This document shows positions 7,417-15,701 of a stretch of 64,000 nt of DNA, piece by piece. Every line of letters begins with the position of its first letter. Within the stretch, counting starts at the first letter, position 1. The notes beneath the pieces are model-generated. The model searched no databases, was not told the origin of the DNA, and worked only from the letters and a program-made list of their open reading frames with translations. Position numbers and translations under genes: made by a program. The DNA lies in assembly GCA_011087645.1 (NCBI GenBank), contig JAALLF010000005.1, positions 266,903 through 330,902 of the forward strand, given 5' to 3'. The DNA comes from Alphaproteobacteria bacterium (GTDB taxonomy: Bacteria; Pseudomonadota; Alphaproteobacteria; UBA6615).

Positions 7417-8955
7417 TTATTCCTCTTGGTTTGCCATCCCCAGGCTCTCCCGTCGCAACTTTGTCGATCGTCGCCATAAATACCAGGCGATGACCGGCGT
7501 TAAGACCAGAATAACAACGGTTATTGGCCGTTCGAACATGATGTAGCCGAAGATATCGCCCTTCGACAGACTAAGTGTCTGGCTTAGTGCCCGCTCAATC
7601 TCAGGGCCCAGAATAAAGGCCATGGCGAGCGGGGCGACATCGAAGTGGAATTTCCGCAGGACGTAGCCGACGCCGCCGAAAAACGCCAAAACATAAAGAT
7701 CGGTCGGGTTGTTACGCACTGCGAACACGCCGGCGAAGGCGAACATAATCGTCAGCGGCATGAGCAATGATTTAGGAATGCGCACGACCCGCGCGAATGC
7801 CGGAATGGATAAATAGCCGACGACCAGGAACAGTACATTGGCCAGCACCATGGCCAGCAAAATAGCAAAGACTTGCGGACCTTGCTCGGCCATCAATTGC
7901 GGGCCGGGCCGCATGCCGACCGCGATAAACGCGCCCAGCAAGATCGCCGTGATGTTGTCGCCGGGAATGCCAAAGGTCAGCATGGGCACCAAAGTTGGGC
8001 CATTAACCGCGTTATTCGCCGCTTCCGCCGCCGCGACGCCCTCGAGCTCTCCCTTGCCGAATTTTTCCGGGTGTTTCGAGGCGTTCTTGGCCGCCGCGTA
8101 GCCGACAAAGGCGGCCACCACCTGGCCGACGCCGGGGATGATGCCGATCGAGGTGCCGATCACCGTCGAGCGCATGATGGTGCGACCGCAGGAGCGGAAC
8201 TCGGCCCAGGTGAGGCGCTCGCCTTCGCGCACCTTCAACTTGGCGTCGATATAGGCGGAAGCTTTCTTCTCGATGTTGAGAAGCAGTTCCGACAGAGCGA
8301 ACAAGCCGATCAGCATGGGTAGCAGGCTGATGCCCGAGCGCAGCTCGAACACGCCAAAGGTGAAGCGCGACAAGGCGCCGATCGGGTCCTGGCCGATCAT
8401 GGCAATGAACAGGCCCAGCACCATCACCAAGAGGCCTTTGACGAAGGCGCCAGAGCCGGTCGCCGAAATCACGATCAGACTGAGAAATAACACCGCGCCA
8501 AGTTCCGGCGGGCCGATTTTCAGCGCGATCAGGGCAATGGGCACAATGGCGAAAATGGTGAAAATATCGCTGGTGAAATCGCCGGCGACCGACGAGAACA
8601 GCGCCACCTCCAGCGCCTTGCGCCCCTTGCCTTTTCGGGTGAGCGCCGGGCCATCGAATGTCGTCGCCACGGCGGCGCCGGTGCCTGGCATAGAGACCAG
8701 AATCGCCGGTATACTGCCGCCATAGATGCCGCCTTTATAAATTCCCAGCAGGAAGGGGATGCCAAATATCGGCGGCAGGAAAAACACGATGGGTAGCAAG
8801 ATGGCCATCGCCGTCAAAGTCGTCAGCCCCGGCAGTGCGCCCACGAACATGCCGAGAAGCAAACCGCCGGTCATGTAAAGGATGGTGATGAACAGGGTTT
8901 CGGGATTAAACAAAATCCCGGCGCCTTCGATCATCGCACCAAATAATACTTCCAT
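7417..8955 (-). CDS. TctA large permease subunit
   Basis: A 512-residue membrane protein of the tripartite tricarboxylate transporter family. The N-terminal half carries the family signature MFVGALPGLTTLTAMAILLP and YKGGIYGGSIPAILVSMPGT; the internal repeat has GIIPGVGQVVAAFVGYAAAK and LTFGIPGDNITAILLGAF. About twelve hydrophobic segments are visible, and the length is normal for TctA. It forms the ion-driven translocation channel in the inner membrane together with TctB. It follows tctB after 39 bases, and both follow a Gfo/Idh dehydrogenase, so the three are probably one operon from the promoter at 10714-10742. Confidence 0.92.
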   Translation of the reverse strand: MEVLFGAMIEGAGILFNPETLFITILYMTGGLLLGMFVGALPGLTTLTAMAILLPIVFFLPPIFGIPFLLGIYKGGIYGGSIPAILVSMPGTGAAVATTFDGPALTRKGKGRKALEVALFSSVAGDFTSDIFTIFAIVPIALIALKIGPPELGAVLFLSLIVISATGSGAFVKGLLVMVLGLFIAMIGQDPIGALSRFTFGVFELRSGISLLPMLIGLFALSELLLNIEKKASAYIDAKLKVREGERLTWAEFRSCGRTIMRSTVIGTSIGIIPGVGQVVAAFVGYAAAKNASKHPEKFGKGELEGVAAAEAANNAVNGPTLVPMLTFGIPGDNITAILLGAFIAVGMRPGPQLMAEQGPQVFAILLAMVLANVLFLVVGYLSIPAFARVVRIPKSLLMPLTIMFAFAGVFAVRNNPTDLYVLAFFGGVGYVLRKFHFDVAPLAMAFILGPEIERALSQTLSLSKGDIFGYIMFERPITVVILVLTPVIAWYLWRRSTKLRRESLGMANQEE

Positions 8956-8994
8956 CGCTTATTCGCCCTTACGCGCGTGCCCGCCGGGGCATGT

Positions 8995-9525
8995 CTAGAA
9001 CCACAATATGTTGGGAAAGAACGGGTTTTGCGGCAGCACCACTTGCAGCCACACCCGCAAAATATTGTAGAAAATCAGCGGCACACCGATGCTGACCGCA
9101 GCGCCGGCGAGGAGATTACGGTTGCCGTAAAATGTCGACAAAACGGCGAGTAGAATGATCGAGGAAATCACAAAGCCCAGCCAGGGCATGACCAGCGCCA
9201 TAATCAGAAAGCCGAGCAGGGTCACGATCACATTGACGATGGCCTCGCTGTCGAGGTTGCGGATACGGTTTTCCTCGACCAGCACCCGCGCGCGCCAGAT
9301 GAGCCACCCCCCGGTGATGACAAAAAGGATGGCAACCAGGCGCGGGAAAAAGTCTGGATCGAGGCCCGACGGTTTTTGACCGAACAGTAGTCGCGGCCGT
9401 TCGACCTGGTCGGGTGTGATGATGAACAGGGCGATCCCGACGACGATACCGATGATGCCGAACACGGTGTTGAAGTTAATCGCGCCGCGTGACGCCGGTT
9501 GGTCACCGGTATCAGACATTCCCAC
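8995..9525 (-). CDS. TctB small permease subunit
   Basis: A 176-residue membrane protein with four hydrophobic segments (NTVFGIIGIVVGIALFIITP, LVAILFVITGGWLIW, AIVNVIVTLLGFLIMALVM and FVISSIILLAVLSTFY), the pattern of TctB. A GTG at 9525 and an ATG at 9519 are both possible starts; AGAGAGG upstream suits the GTG slightly better. It lies between the dehydrogenase (44 bases upstream) and tctA (39 bases downstream). The sequence family is weakly conserved, so the assignment leans partly on position next to tctA. Confidence 0.85.
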   Translation of the reverse strand: MGMSDTGDQPASRGAINFNTVFGIIGIVVGIALFIITPDQVERPRLLFGQKPSGLDPDFFPRLVAILFVITGGWLIWRARVLVEENRIRNLDSEAIVNVIVTLLGFLIMALVMPWLGFVISSIILLAVLSTFYGNRNLLAGAAVSIGVPLIFYNILRVWLQVVLPQNPFFPNILWF

Positions 9526-9569
9526 CCTAACCTCTCTGCGCGGCCGCCTTATGGCAGCCGCTTGTTCGT

Positions 9570-10628
9570 TTACTTCGCCGCCATCGCTGCCGACGGGTCG
9601 TTGCGCGGCAATGTGACCGGCTCGCCCAACTCGTCGGACAGGTCGGCCGCGGTATAAACATCCATCACCAGCCGGGCTTCGTCCGGCTTCACCATCACCG
9701 GCCGGTCGTAGACCACCGCTTCGACGAAGTGGATGGTCTCGTCGGCCATCGGGCCGGCGAACACATGGTCGACCGGCTCACCGGGCATCGACGACATGGG
9801 ATAGCGAATGCCGTGTTCGGTGGTGTTGAACTGCACTTCCTTATGGGTGTCGTCGATGGTCAAGGCGCCGTCGGTGCCGACCACTTCGATCCAGCATTGC
9901 GAATAGTTGGGATAGCCGATCGGCAGGATCCAGCCGGCGCCGACGGTGATCGTCGTGCCGTCGTCCATGGTGACCATGATCCATTGATGATCCGGTGTCT
10001 CGCTATTGCGCTTGAACAACTTGCCCGACGTTTGCGAGTAAACCCGCACCGGTTTGCGCGGTTGCAGGGCCCACAGCAGAAAGTCCAGATCGTGGGTCGC
10101 TTCCATCGCCGCCGGCGACAATTTCGAACGCCCGGTGATCTTGGTGCCGAGCTCGCGGGTGACGTTGCGGCTGATCAAGCAGGTTACCGGGTCGCCGATC
10201 AGACCTTCCTTTAAGGCCTTGTTTACATAGGCGAATTTCGGCTTGAACCGCTGTGAATAGCCAACTGTGAATTTCAAATTCTTCTCTTCGGCCAGCGCGA
10301 TCACTTCATCGGCTTCGGCGATGGTGGTCGAGACTGGCTTTTCGACGAAGACGTGTTTGCCGGCTTCCAGGGCCGCCTTGATCATCGGGTAATGGGTCGA
10401 TTCCGGCGTCGCGGAAATGACAATGGCGTCGAGCTCGTCCTTGGTCAGAAGCTGTTCCCAGTCGGTGGTCGCGAAGTTGGGGCTGGTCTCGGCCTTCACC
10501 TCGGCGAGCCGGTCGGGGTTGATTTCGGCGATATGCAACTCGTCGATCAGTGGACTGCGCGCGCAGGCGTTTGCGCGAATGCCGCCGGTCCACCCGGTGC
10601 CGATAACCCCAACATTAATCTGCTTCAT
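9570..10628 (-). CDS. Gfo/Idh/MocA family oxidoreductase (second copy)
   Basis: A 352-residue dehydrogenase with the Rossmann motif NVGVIGTGWTGGIRANACA, the EKP signature in HVFVEKPVSTTIAEADE and the C-terminal domain motifs GYSQRFKPKFAYVNKAL and ATHDLDFLLWALQ. It is related to, but clearly diverged from, the copy at 1487-2608. Being first in an operon with tctB and tctA, and having the strongest operator copy in its promoter, it probably catalyses an early step on the transported compound. Some relatives are cis-dihydrodiol or inositol dehydrogenases; nothing here fixes the substrate. Confidence 0.87.
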   Translation of the reverse strand: MKQINVGVIGTGWTGGIRANACARSPLIDELHIAEINPDRLAEVKAETSPNFATTDWEQLLTKDELDAIVISATPESTHYPMIKAALEAGKHVFVEKPVSTTIAEADEVIALAEEKNLKFTVGYSQRFKPKFAYVNKALKEGLIGDPVTCLISRNVTRELGTKITGRSKLSPAAMEATHDLDFLLWALQPRKPVRVYSQTSGKLFKRNSETPDHQWIMVTMDDGTTITVGAGWILPIGYPNYSQCWIEVVGTDGALTIDDTHKEVQFNTTEHGIRYPMSSMPGEPVDHVFAGPMADETIHFVEAVVYDRPVMVKPDEARLVMDVYTAADLSDELGEPVTLPRNDPSAAMAAK

Positions 10629-10713
10629 CTCTCTATCCCCGTTTTACGCGACCCTTACGAGCGCCGTTAGATTTCCCATGAGCCCGCTGGATGCGTGTTT
10701 GTGTATTCGTGCG

Positions 10714-10742
10714 AACTTAGCCAGTCTTATATAAGACCGCAA
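10714..10742 (-). promoter_or_regulatory. Promoter with perfect palindromic operator
   Basis: On the minus strand TTGCGG (10742-10737) and TAAGTT (10719-10714) are separated by 17 bases. Within the spacer is GTCTTATATAAGAC (10724-10737), a perfect 14-bp inverted repeat. The architecture copies that at 1381-1409. It should drive the dehydrogenase-tctB-tctA operon under GntR control. Confidence 0.6.
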
Positions 10743-10808
10743 GCAATGTGTATGACCGTTATCCGTCCGAAGCTATCGAACGCCGCCCATCCATTGCAAG
10801 GGGCAGTC

Positions 10809-11645
10809 TCAAAACCCATCGCGATTCTGCCACATGGTTTCGCCGATGTTGCATGGCGGGCCGACGCGGGCCGGGGCGTCGCTCTGCACGCGGATTGGAC
10901 CGGCGATCGGTGGCGGGCTTCGTAGCGGTTGCAAGCCGGCAATCTCAAGCACCAGCTTGCGGCGCACGGCGCGGGCAAAATCGTTGAAATCGGCGGCCAC
11001 CACCAGAAAAGCCCCGGTGCCTCCGATCACACAGTTGCGGTAGTACAGATCGAGATTGGCGATATTAAAGCGCGAGAACGGGCCGCCGCCGGGATCGAGG
11101 ATCGGCAACCCGTTGATGGTGATCCCCGCCGCCACCGCATTGTCGCGGGCGGTGGTGACCAGCGACCCCCAATTATTCGGTCCGTCGCCGGAGATATCGA
11201 TCACCCGGCGGGTGCCGTCGAAGCCGTTATTGTCGAACCAGGGTTGGGCGAATTCAATGGCGCCGCTAATCGACGTGCGGCTGGCCGAAAGTGGGATATT
11301 CTGCTGCAAGGCATCGGCGAAGGCGTTGGCGCTGGCCGCGCCATCGATGGCCCGCCAATCGACGATGATGTCGGCGTGGCCGAACCCGGCCCATTCGTAA
11401 TAGCCGACAGCGATGCGCCCGAGGATGCCGGTTTCGATGGCTTCAATAAGTTCGGGATCGCGAAACGCGTTGATATAGCCTTGGCGTTGTAGTCGCGCCT
11501 CGCCGGCATCGATACTGCGCGACACGTCGATACCCAGGGCGAGCTCGAGATCGACCGCTGTTTGGGCGCTGGCTTGCAGGGGCCACAGGCTCGCGCCGAA
11601 CAGCCAGAAGGCGGTTATGAGAATTCGATGTGCCCGGGACACCAC
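10809..11645 (-). CDS. DUF1194 protein with a von Willebrand A-like fold
   Basis: A 278-residue exported protein. A signal peptide (hydrophobic ILITAFWLFGASLWPL, cleavage near ASAQT) is followed by a DUF1194 domain that begins VDLELALGIDVSRSID. The DVSRS stretch has the DxSxS shape of a metal-ion-dependent adhesion site. The domain continues through RIAVGYYEWAG and RRVIDISGDGPNNWG, both characteristic of VWA folds. The biological role of DUF1194 is not known. The start is GTG, only four bases after the stop of the monooxygenase, so it closes a three-gene operon with an extradiol-type dioxygenase; no functional link is evident. Confidence 0.8.
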   Translation of the reverse strand: MVSRAHRILITAFWLFGASLWPLQASAQTAVDLELALGIDVSRSIDAGEARLQRQGYINAFRDPELIEAIETGILGRIAVGYYEWAGFGHADIIVDWRAIDGAASANAFADALQQNIPLSASRTSISGAIEFAQPWFDNNGFDGTRRVIDISGDGPNNWGSLVTTARDNAVAAGITINGLPILDPGGGPFSRFNIANLDLYYRNCVIGGTGAFLVVAADFNDFARAVRRKLVLEIAGLQPLRSPPPIAGPIRVQSDAPARVGPPCNIGETMWQNRDGF

Positions 11646-11649
11646 GGCG

Positions 11650-12831
11650 CTAGATCAACGGGGTGGCCGGATCGAGGCCGAAGGCGACCCGCCCGTAGGT
11701 GGTGCCGGCGACATCCCAGTTCAGCGCCAAATGGCCACTGATCGCATGAACGTCGCGAAATTTACGCTGCATTTCATTGTCGAGGAATATCCCGTTGCCG
11801 CCGGCGGCGGTAAACAGCCGGTCGACGGCGCGCCGGCATAGCATGACCATATAGGCCTGATCTCGGCGGCCGCGCGCGCGCTCCTCCATGGTCAACGGTT
11901 GGCCTGCCGCCATCGCCGCCATCGCCTCGCGGCAGTCGCGCAGCATGAGAAGCCTGGCGCTATCGATCTCCGCGGCAGCTTCGGAGACATGCATCTGCAT
12001 GGTCGCGAATTCGCTAACATTGACGCCGCGCGGACTGTGGGTGCTGAGATCTTCGATATGCAGCGCGAGTAGGCTTTCCGCCACTCCCAGCGCCGGGGCG
12101 GACAGCATGAACGGCACCGAGCCGGTGCGTGGCAGGCAAAATAGCGGCGGGCGTTTTTGTTTGATGCGATTGGCCGAACCTTCATTGGTCTCGGTCATGG
12201 AGAAGGTGTGGTGGTCGGGGACGAAGGCATCCTGGATGACCAGGGTCTTCGAGCCAGTGCCGGCCAGACCCATGACGTGCCAATTATCGTCGATGCGCAC
12301 ATTCTCACGGGGCACCAGGCAGAACGAGGGCACCACGCCGTCGTTGCCGGGTTTCGGCAGTAGCGCCACCACCATCAGCCAGTCCGCATGGTCGCATCCG
12401 CTCGACCAACTCCAGGTACCGCTGAGACGCCAGCCACCTTCGTCGCGTTCAATGTCGCCCGAGGGGGTGAAGCCGGCCGAGACCAGGGCGTCGGGATTGT
12501 CGCCCCAAATGTCCTCGGCCGCGCGCGGGTCGAACATGCCGATGGTGATCGCGTGATCGTTGTAGACCCCGGCCACCCAAGCGCTCGACGCACAGCCGCG
12601 GGCTAGGCGTGAGATCGCCTCGACCGACTCGTCGAGGGGCAATTCGCCGCCGCCGAGATGGCGCGGCTGTCCCATGCGCAACAATCCCGCGCTGCGCATC
12701 TCGGCGATACTTTGCGCCGGCACCATTCGCGCTGCCTCGGTATCCGCGGCCCGCGCTTGTAGCGCGGGCACCAACGCATCGGCCGCGGCGACCGCGTCGG
12801 CGTCACTTGTCTCGACGGCGGTTGACGTCAC
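11650..12831 (-). CDS. Flavin-dependent monooxygenase of the acyl-CoA dehydrogenase fold (HsaA/HpaH-like)
   Basis: A 393-residue protein resembling the oxygenase component of two-component (group D) flavin monooxygenases. Features are RMVPAQSIAEMRSAGLLRM, LARGCASSAWVAGVYNDHA, the flavin-domain core GTWSWSSGCDHADWLMV, VMGLAGTGSKTLVIQDAFVP and the C-terminal four-helix region ending in DVHAISGHLALNWD. Such enzymes hydroxylate phenols using reduced flavin from a partner reductase, which is not seen here. I place the start at the GTG at 12831, whose last bases form a GTGA overlap with the upstream stop; an open frame continues upstream to 13065, but that stretch is the complement of coding sequence. 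Next to a ring-cleaving dioxygenase it suggests a phenol-to-ring-cleavage module. Confidence 0.78.
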   Translation of the reverse strand: MTSTAVETSDADAVAAADALVPALQARAADTEAARMVPAQSIAEMRSAGLLRMGQPRHLGGGELPLDESVEAISRLARGCASSAWVAGVYNDHAITIGMFDPRAAEDIWGDNPDALVSAGFTPSGDIERDEGGWRLSGTWSWSSGCDHADWLMVVALLPKPGNDGVVPSFCLVPRENVRIDDNWHVMGLAGTGSKTLVIQDAFVPDHHTFSMTETNEGSANRIKQKRPPLFCLPRTGSVPFMLSAPALGVAESLLALHIEDLSTHSPRGVNVSEFATMQMHVSEAAAEIDSARLLMLRDCREAMAAMAAGQPLTMEERARGRRDQAYMVMLCRRAVDRLFTAAGGNGIFLDNEMQRKFRDVHAISGHLALNWDVAGTTYGRVAFGLDPATPLI

Positions 12832-13760
12832 GACAGGCTGGCGGGGGGTGGCGCCGGCGGCTGATCGGGATCGTCGATCGACCACAGGGCGAATCCCGGG
12901 CTTTTCTCCCAGATGCGCGGTTCCCAATCGTCGTCCATGCAGTCCATGTCGGCGAAATATTCGGTGTTGCCGCCGCTTGGATTGCGGAAATACCAATAGA
13001 GGTTGGAGCCTAGAATGTGGCGGCCCGGCGTTGTGTCCGGCTGCCAGCCATGGCTTTTCATGCACGCGCCGCCCATCATGATTTCATCGAAATCGCGCAC
13101 CTCGAAGGCGGCGTGGTTGAACCCCGCGCTGCCGTCGCGCCGCAGTAGAAATAAATTATGGTGGTCGCGCGATCCGGCACAGCGCATGAAATCACCGCGG
13201 CCGATTGTGCTATCGGACAGGCGGAACCCCAGTCGGTCGAGATAGAACGATACGGCCCGGTCTGCACCGTCGTGCGAGATATAAAAAACCACATGGCCCA
13301 GGCGCAGCGGTCGCGCCTGAGGCAGCGACGCCACCGTTTCATTTAGACGCTGGGCATTCTCGTTCAAATTCACGAGCGGCGGTGCGGCCTCGACCGTGGC
13401 TGGTTGGCTCACCGCGAAGCCGATTGAAAAGCCGCTTTCGTCGACCGTGCTCAGGCTGCCGTCGGTCGCGCTGGTCACCTCGCGGTCGGTGGATAGTTCG
13501 GCCGCCAGCGCCGCCAGATCATCGGCCGACTCCACGCCCCACACCGTCTGGCGCAACGTAGATTGCTCACCGTCGGGTGCTGTCGGCAATGTGGCATCGT
13601 CGATCGGACGCAGGCTGATGGTTTGTCCCGCCGGGGTCCTGAACACAGCGCCGCTGTCGCTGCGCTCGACTGCTTCCAGCCCCCAATTCTCGTAATAACG
13701 AATGCCCGCCGCCATATCGGTGACGCCGTAGACTAAGGATTCAACACGGGTGATTGGCAT
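12828..13760 (-). CDS. VOC-family extradiol ring-cleavage dioxygenase-like protein
   Basis: A 310-residue protein with two tandem vicinal-oxygen-chelate modules. The N-terminal one (about 1-130) lacks metal ligands, while the C-terminal one supplies the His-His-Glu set: LGHVVFYI, GFNHAAFEV and the glutamate in GGNTEYFAD. This is the arrangement of 2,3-dihydroxybiphenyl/catechol 2,3-dioxygenases that cleave catechols next to the hydroxyls using Fe(II). GGCGGAG precedes the ATG. Its stop overlaps the start of the monooxygenase by four bases, so the products are probably made together: hydroxylation then meta-cleavage of an aromatic. The aromatic is unknown. Confidence 0.82.
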   Translation of the reverse strand: MPITRVESLVYGVTDMAAGIRYYENWGLEAVERSDSGAVFRTPAGQTISLRPIDDATLPTAPDGEQSTLRQTVWGVESADDLAALAAELSTDREVTSATDGSLSTVDESGFSIGFAVSQPATVEAAPPLVNLNENAQRLNETVASLPQARPLRLGHVVFYISHDGADRAVSFYLDRLGFRLSDSTIGRGDFMRCAGSRDHHNLFLLRRDGSAGFNHAAFEVRDFDEIMMGGACMKSHGWQPDTTPGRHILGSNLYWYFRNPSGGNTEYFADMDCMDDDWEPRIWEKSPGFALWSIDDPDQPPAPPPASLS

Positions 13761-13902
13761 AGTCTCCGCCTTTCCAGCGCTTGTTGCGGTTGGCTGGCGC
13801 GCCTCGGCGCCTGCGTTGGGGTGATTATGGCAAATCAGCCAGGCTCAGACACGTGCTAATCGAAGGCGTGGGTTTGCACAAATATTTCGGAAGTTTGAGC
13901 GG

Positions 13903-15540
13903 CTAGTCGCGGGCGCCGGTGGGCAATTCGACGACGAAGCGGGCGCCGCAGATCACGCCGTCGCCGTTGCGGCGGTTTTCGGCCCAGATGCGGCCGTCCG
14001 CGGCTTCGACGATTTGGCGTGAAATACTCAACCCCAGGCCGGAATGGGTGCCGAACTTCTCGCCCTTGCCGTCGGGGCCTTCGATCGGACGGTCGGAATA
14101 AAACCGTTCGAAAATCGATTCCAGGTTCTCTGGTGGGATGCCGGGCCCGTCATCCTCGACCGATACGGTGACAACGTCGCCCTCGCGTTTGCGGACCCGT
14201 TCGGCCCGCACGGTAATATTCTTTTCGGTCGGACTGAACGATATGGCATTGGCGATGATGTTGCGGAATACTTGGCCGAGGCGGCTTTCCGACGCGCAAA
14301 CCGTCAAATCGGTATCGGCTTCCAAGTGCCAGTCGATGGAAGATCGGTTGTCCGAGGCCACGCTGCGTTCGATGTCGGTGAGCGCCCCCAGAACCTGGCG
14401 CACATCGATCGGCGTCGGCACATCGCGGCTGAGTTCTGCATCGAGGCGCGACGCATCGGATATATCGCTGATCAACCGGTCGAGCCGGTGTACATCATCG
14501 ACGATAATCGACATTAGCCGCTTCTGCTGTTCCGGGTCATCGACCCGGGCGACGGTTTCGACGGCGCTGCGCAACGAGGTCAGCGGGTTTTTAATCTCGT
14601 GGGCGACATCGGCGGCGAACCTCTCGATGGCGTCCATGCGCTGCCACAGGGCTTCGGTCATGCCGCGCAGATCGCGGCTGAGTTCGCCGATTTCGTCGCG
14701 CCGACCCGAGAAATCGGGAATCACCGCGTGGCGGCCGCGGCCCGTACGCACCCGTTCGGCGGCGGCGGCGAGGCGGTTGATCGGCCGCGCGATGGTGCCG
14801 GCGAGATAGAGCGACAGCAATATGGTCACGCCCAAGGCGATGGCAAAAACCTGCAGAATATCCAGGCGAATGGCGCGCATGGCTTTTTCGACCTCGACGC
14901 CGCTGGTCGTCAGCATCAGCGCGCCAACCACTTGGCGATAGCGTTGCACCGGAACCGCCACCGAAATCACCATGCCGCCAGCCTCCTGGCGCCGAACGGC
15001 GGCGGCCTGTTCGCCAAACAGCGCCCGCTGAACTTCGACATAGTTGTTGGCATTCGAGGGGCTGGTTTCTTCGTAGAGCGGCAGTTCGCTGTTGCCTGGC
15101 AACCAATTGAGCACGGCGGAAATTTTTTCATCTAGCCAATCGTCGAAGCCGATTTCGCTTAGCGGCGGTGGCAATTCCTGCACCTGCACAAAGCCGCGCG
15201 AGAGGGTTAGATATTGCGTGTCGGCGACCAGCACGCCGGTGTTCACGAACAGCCGCGCGCGCGTGTTTGTCGGGTCGGTCAACCGGCGCAGCATTAGGTT
15301 CGCGCGTACCGGTTCGACCCGCTGACCGATGCCCGGCGAAACGCCCACAGCACCGGCCCCCACGGCGCCGGCGAACACCTCGCCCTGGGTCCGCAGGGCG
15401 GCGATTTCGGAATCGATCAGGCTTTGCTGATATTGATCAAGGAAGAAGAAGCTGCCGATGGGGACGATCAGAACCAGCAGGTTAATTGCCAGGATACGCC
15501 GGGTGAGCGATGTGGAGGCGCGCCGCTGCGCCAGCCACAA
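13903..15540 (-). CDS. chvG: Sensor histidine kinase ChvG
   Basis: A 545-residue membrane kinase. A first membrane helix (LAINLLVLIVPIGSFFFL) and a large periplasmic sensor of the ChvG/ExoS type are followed by a second helix (VFAIALGVTILLSLYLAG), a HAMP linker (TIARPINRLAAAAERV), HisKA with the phospho-acceptor in DVAHEIKNPLTSLR and an ATPase domain with VEDDGPGIPPENLESIF and HSGLGLSISRQIV. ChvG responds to acid or envelope conditions and phosphorylates ChvI, encoded just upstream. The start is odd: TTG at 15540 is the first standard start in a frame open back to 15771, and the upstream codons encode an arginine-rich stretch. A longer protein from a CTG cannot be excluded. Confidence 0.87.
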   Translation of the reverse strand: MWLAQRRASTSLTRRILAINLLVLIVPIGSFFFLDQYQQSLIDSEIAALRTQGEVFAGAVGAGAVGVSPGIGQRVEPVRANLMLRRLTDPTNTRARLFVNTGVLVADTQYLTLSRGFVQVQELPPPLSEIGFDDWLDEKISAVLNWLPGNSELPLYEETSPSNANNYVEVQRALFGEQAAAVRRQEAGGMVISVAVPVQRYRQVVGALMLTTSGVEVEKAMRAIRLDILQVFAIALGVTILLSLYLAGTIARPINRLAAAAERVRTGRGRHAVIPDFSGRRDEIGELSRDLRGMTEALWQRMDAIERFAADVAHEIKNPLTSLRSAVETVARVDDPEQQKRLMSIIVDDVHRLDRLISDISDASRLDAELSRDVPTPIDVRQVLGALTDIERSVASDNRSSIDWHLEADTDLTVCASESRLGQVFRNIIANAISFSPTEKNITVRAERVRKREGDVVTVSVEDDGPGIPPENLESIFERFYSDRPIEGPDGKGEKFGTHSGLGLSISRQIVEAADGRIWAENRRNGDGVICGARFVVELPTGARD

Positions 15541-15701
15541 CAGGGCCCACCGCAGGCGCCGGAACCTGCGCCGACCCGCCTTGGGCGTGCGGTCTCGGCG
15601 ACGAACCGGTGCTTCGGTCGTGCGCGCCTCAGGTGTGGCGTCGTGTTCGTATCCAGTTCGGGCGTCCAGTGTCTTGAGTCCCCCAAAAGAACGGCGTCGG
15701 T

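Noticed and set aside
10809..11645. DUF1194 protein as a possible integrin-like adhesin
   Set aside because: The MIDAS-like DxSxS alone does not show adhesion; the family is functionally uncharacterised.
12832..13065. N-terminal extension of the flavin monooxygenase to 13065
   Set aside because: The extension lies antisense-like inside the dioxygenase gene, has no family similarity, and the GTGA overlap at 12831 gives a normal-length protein.
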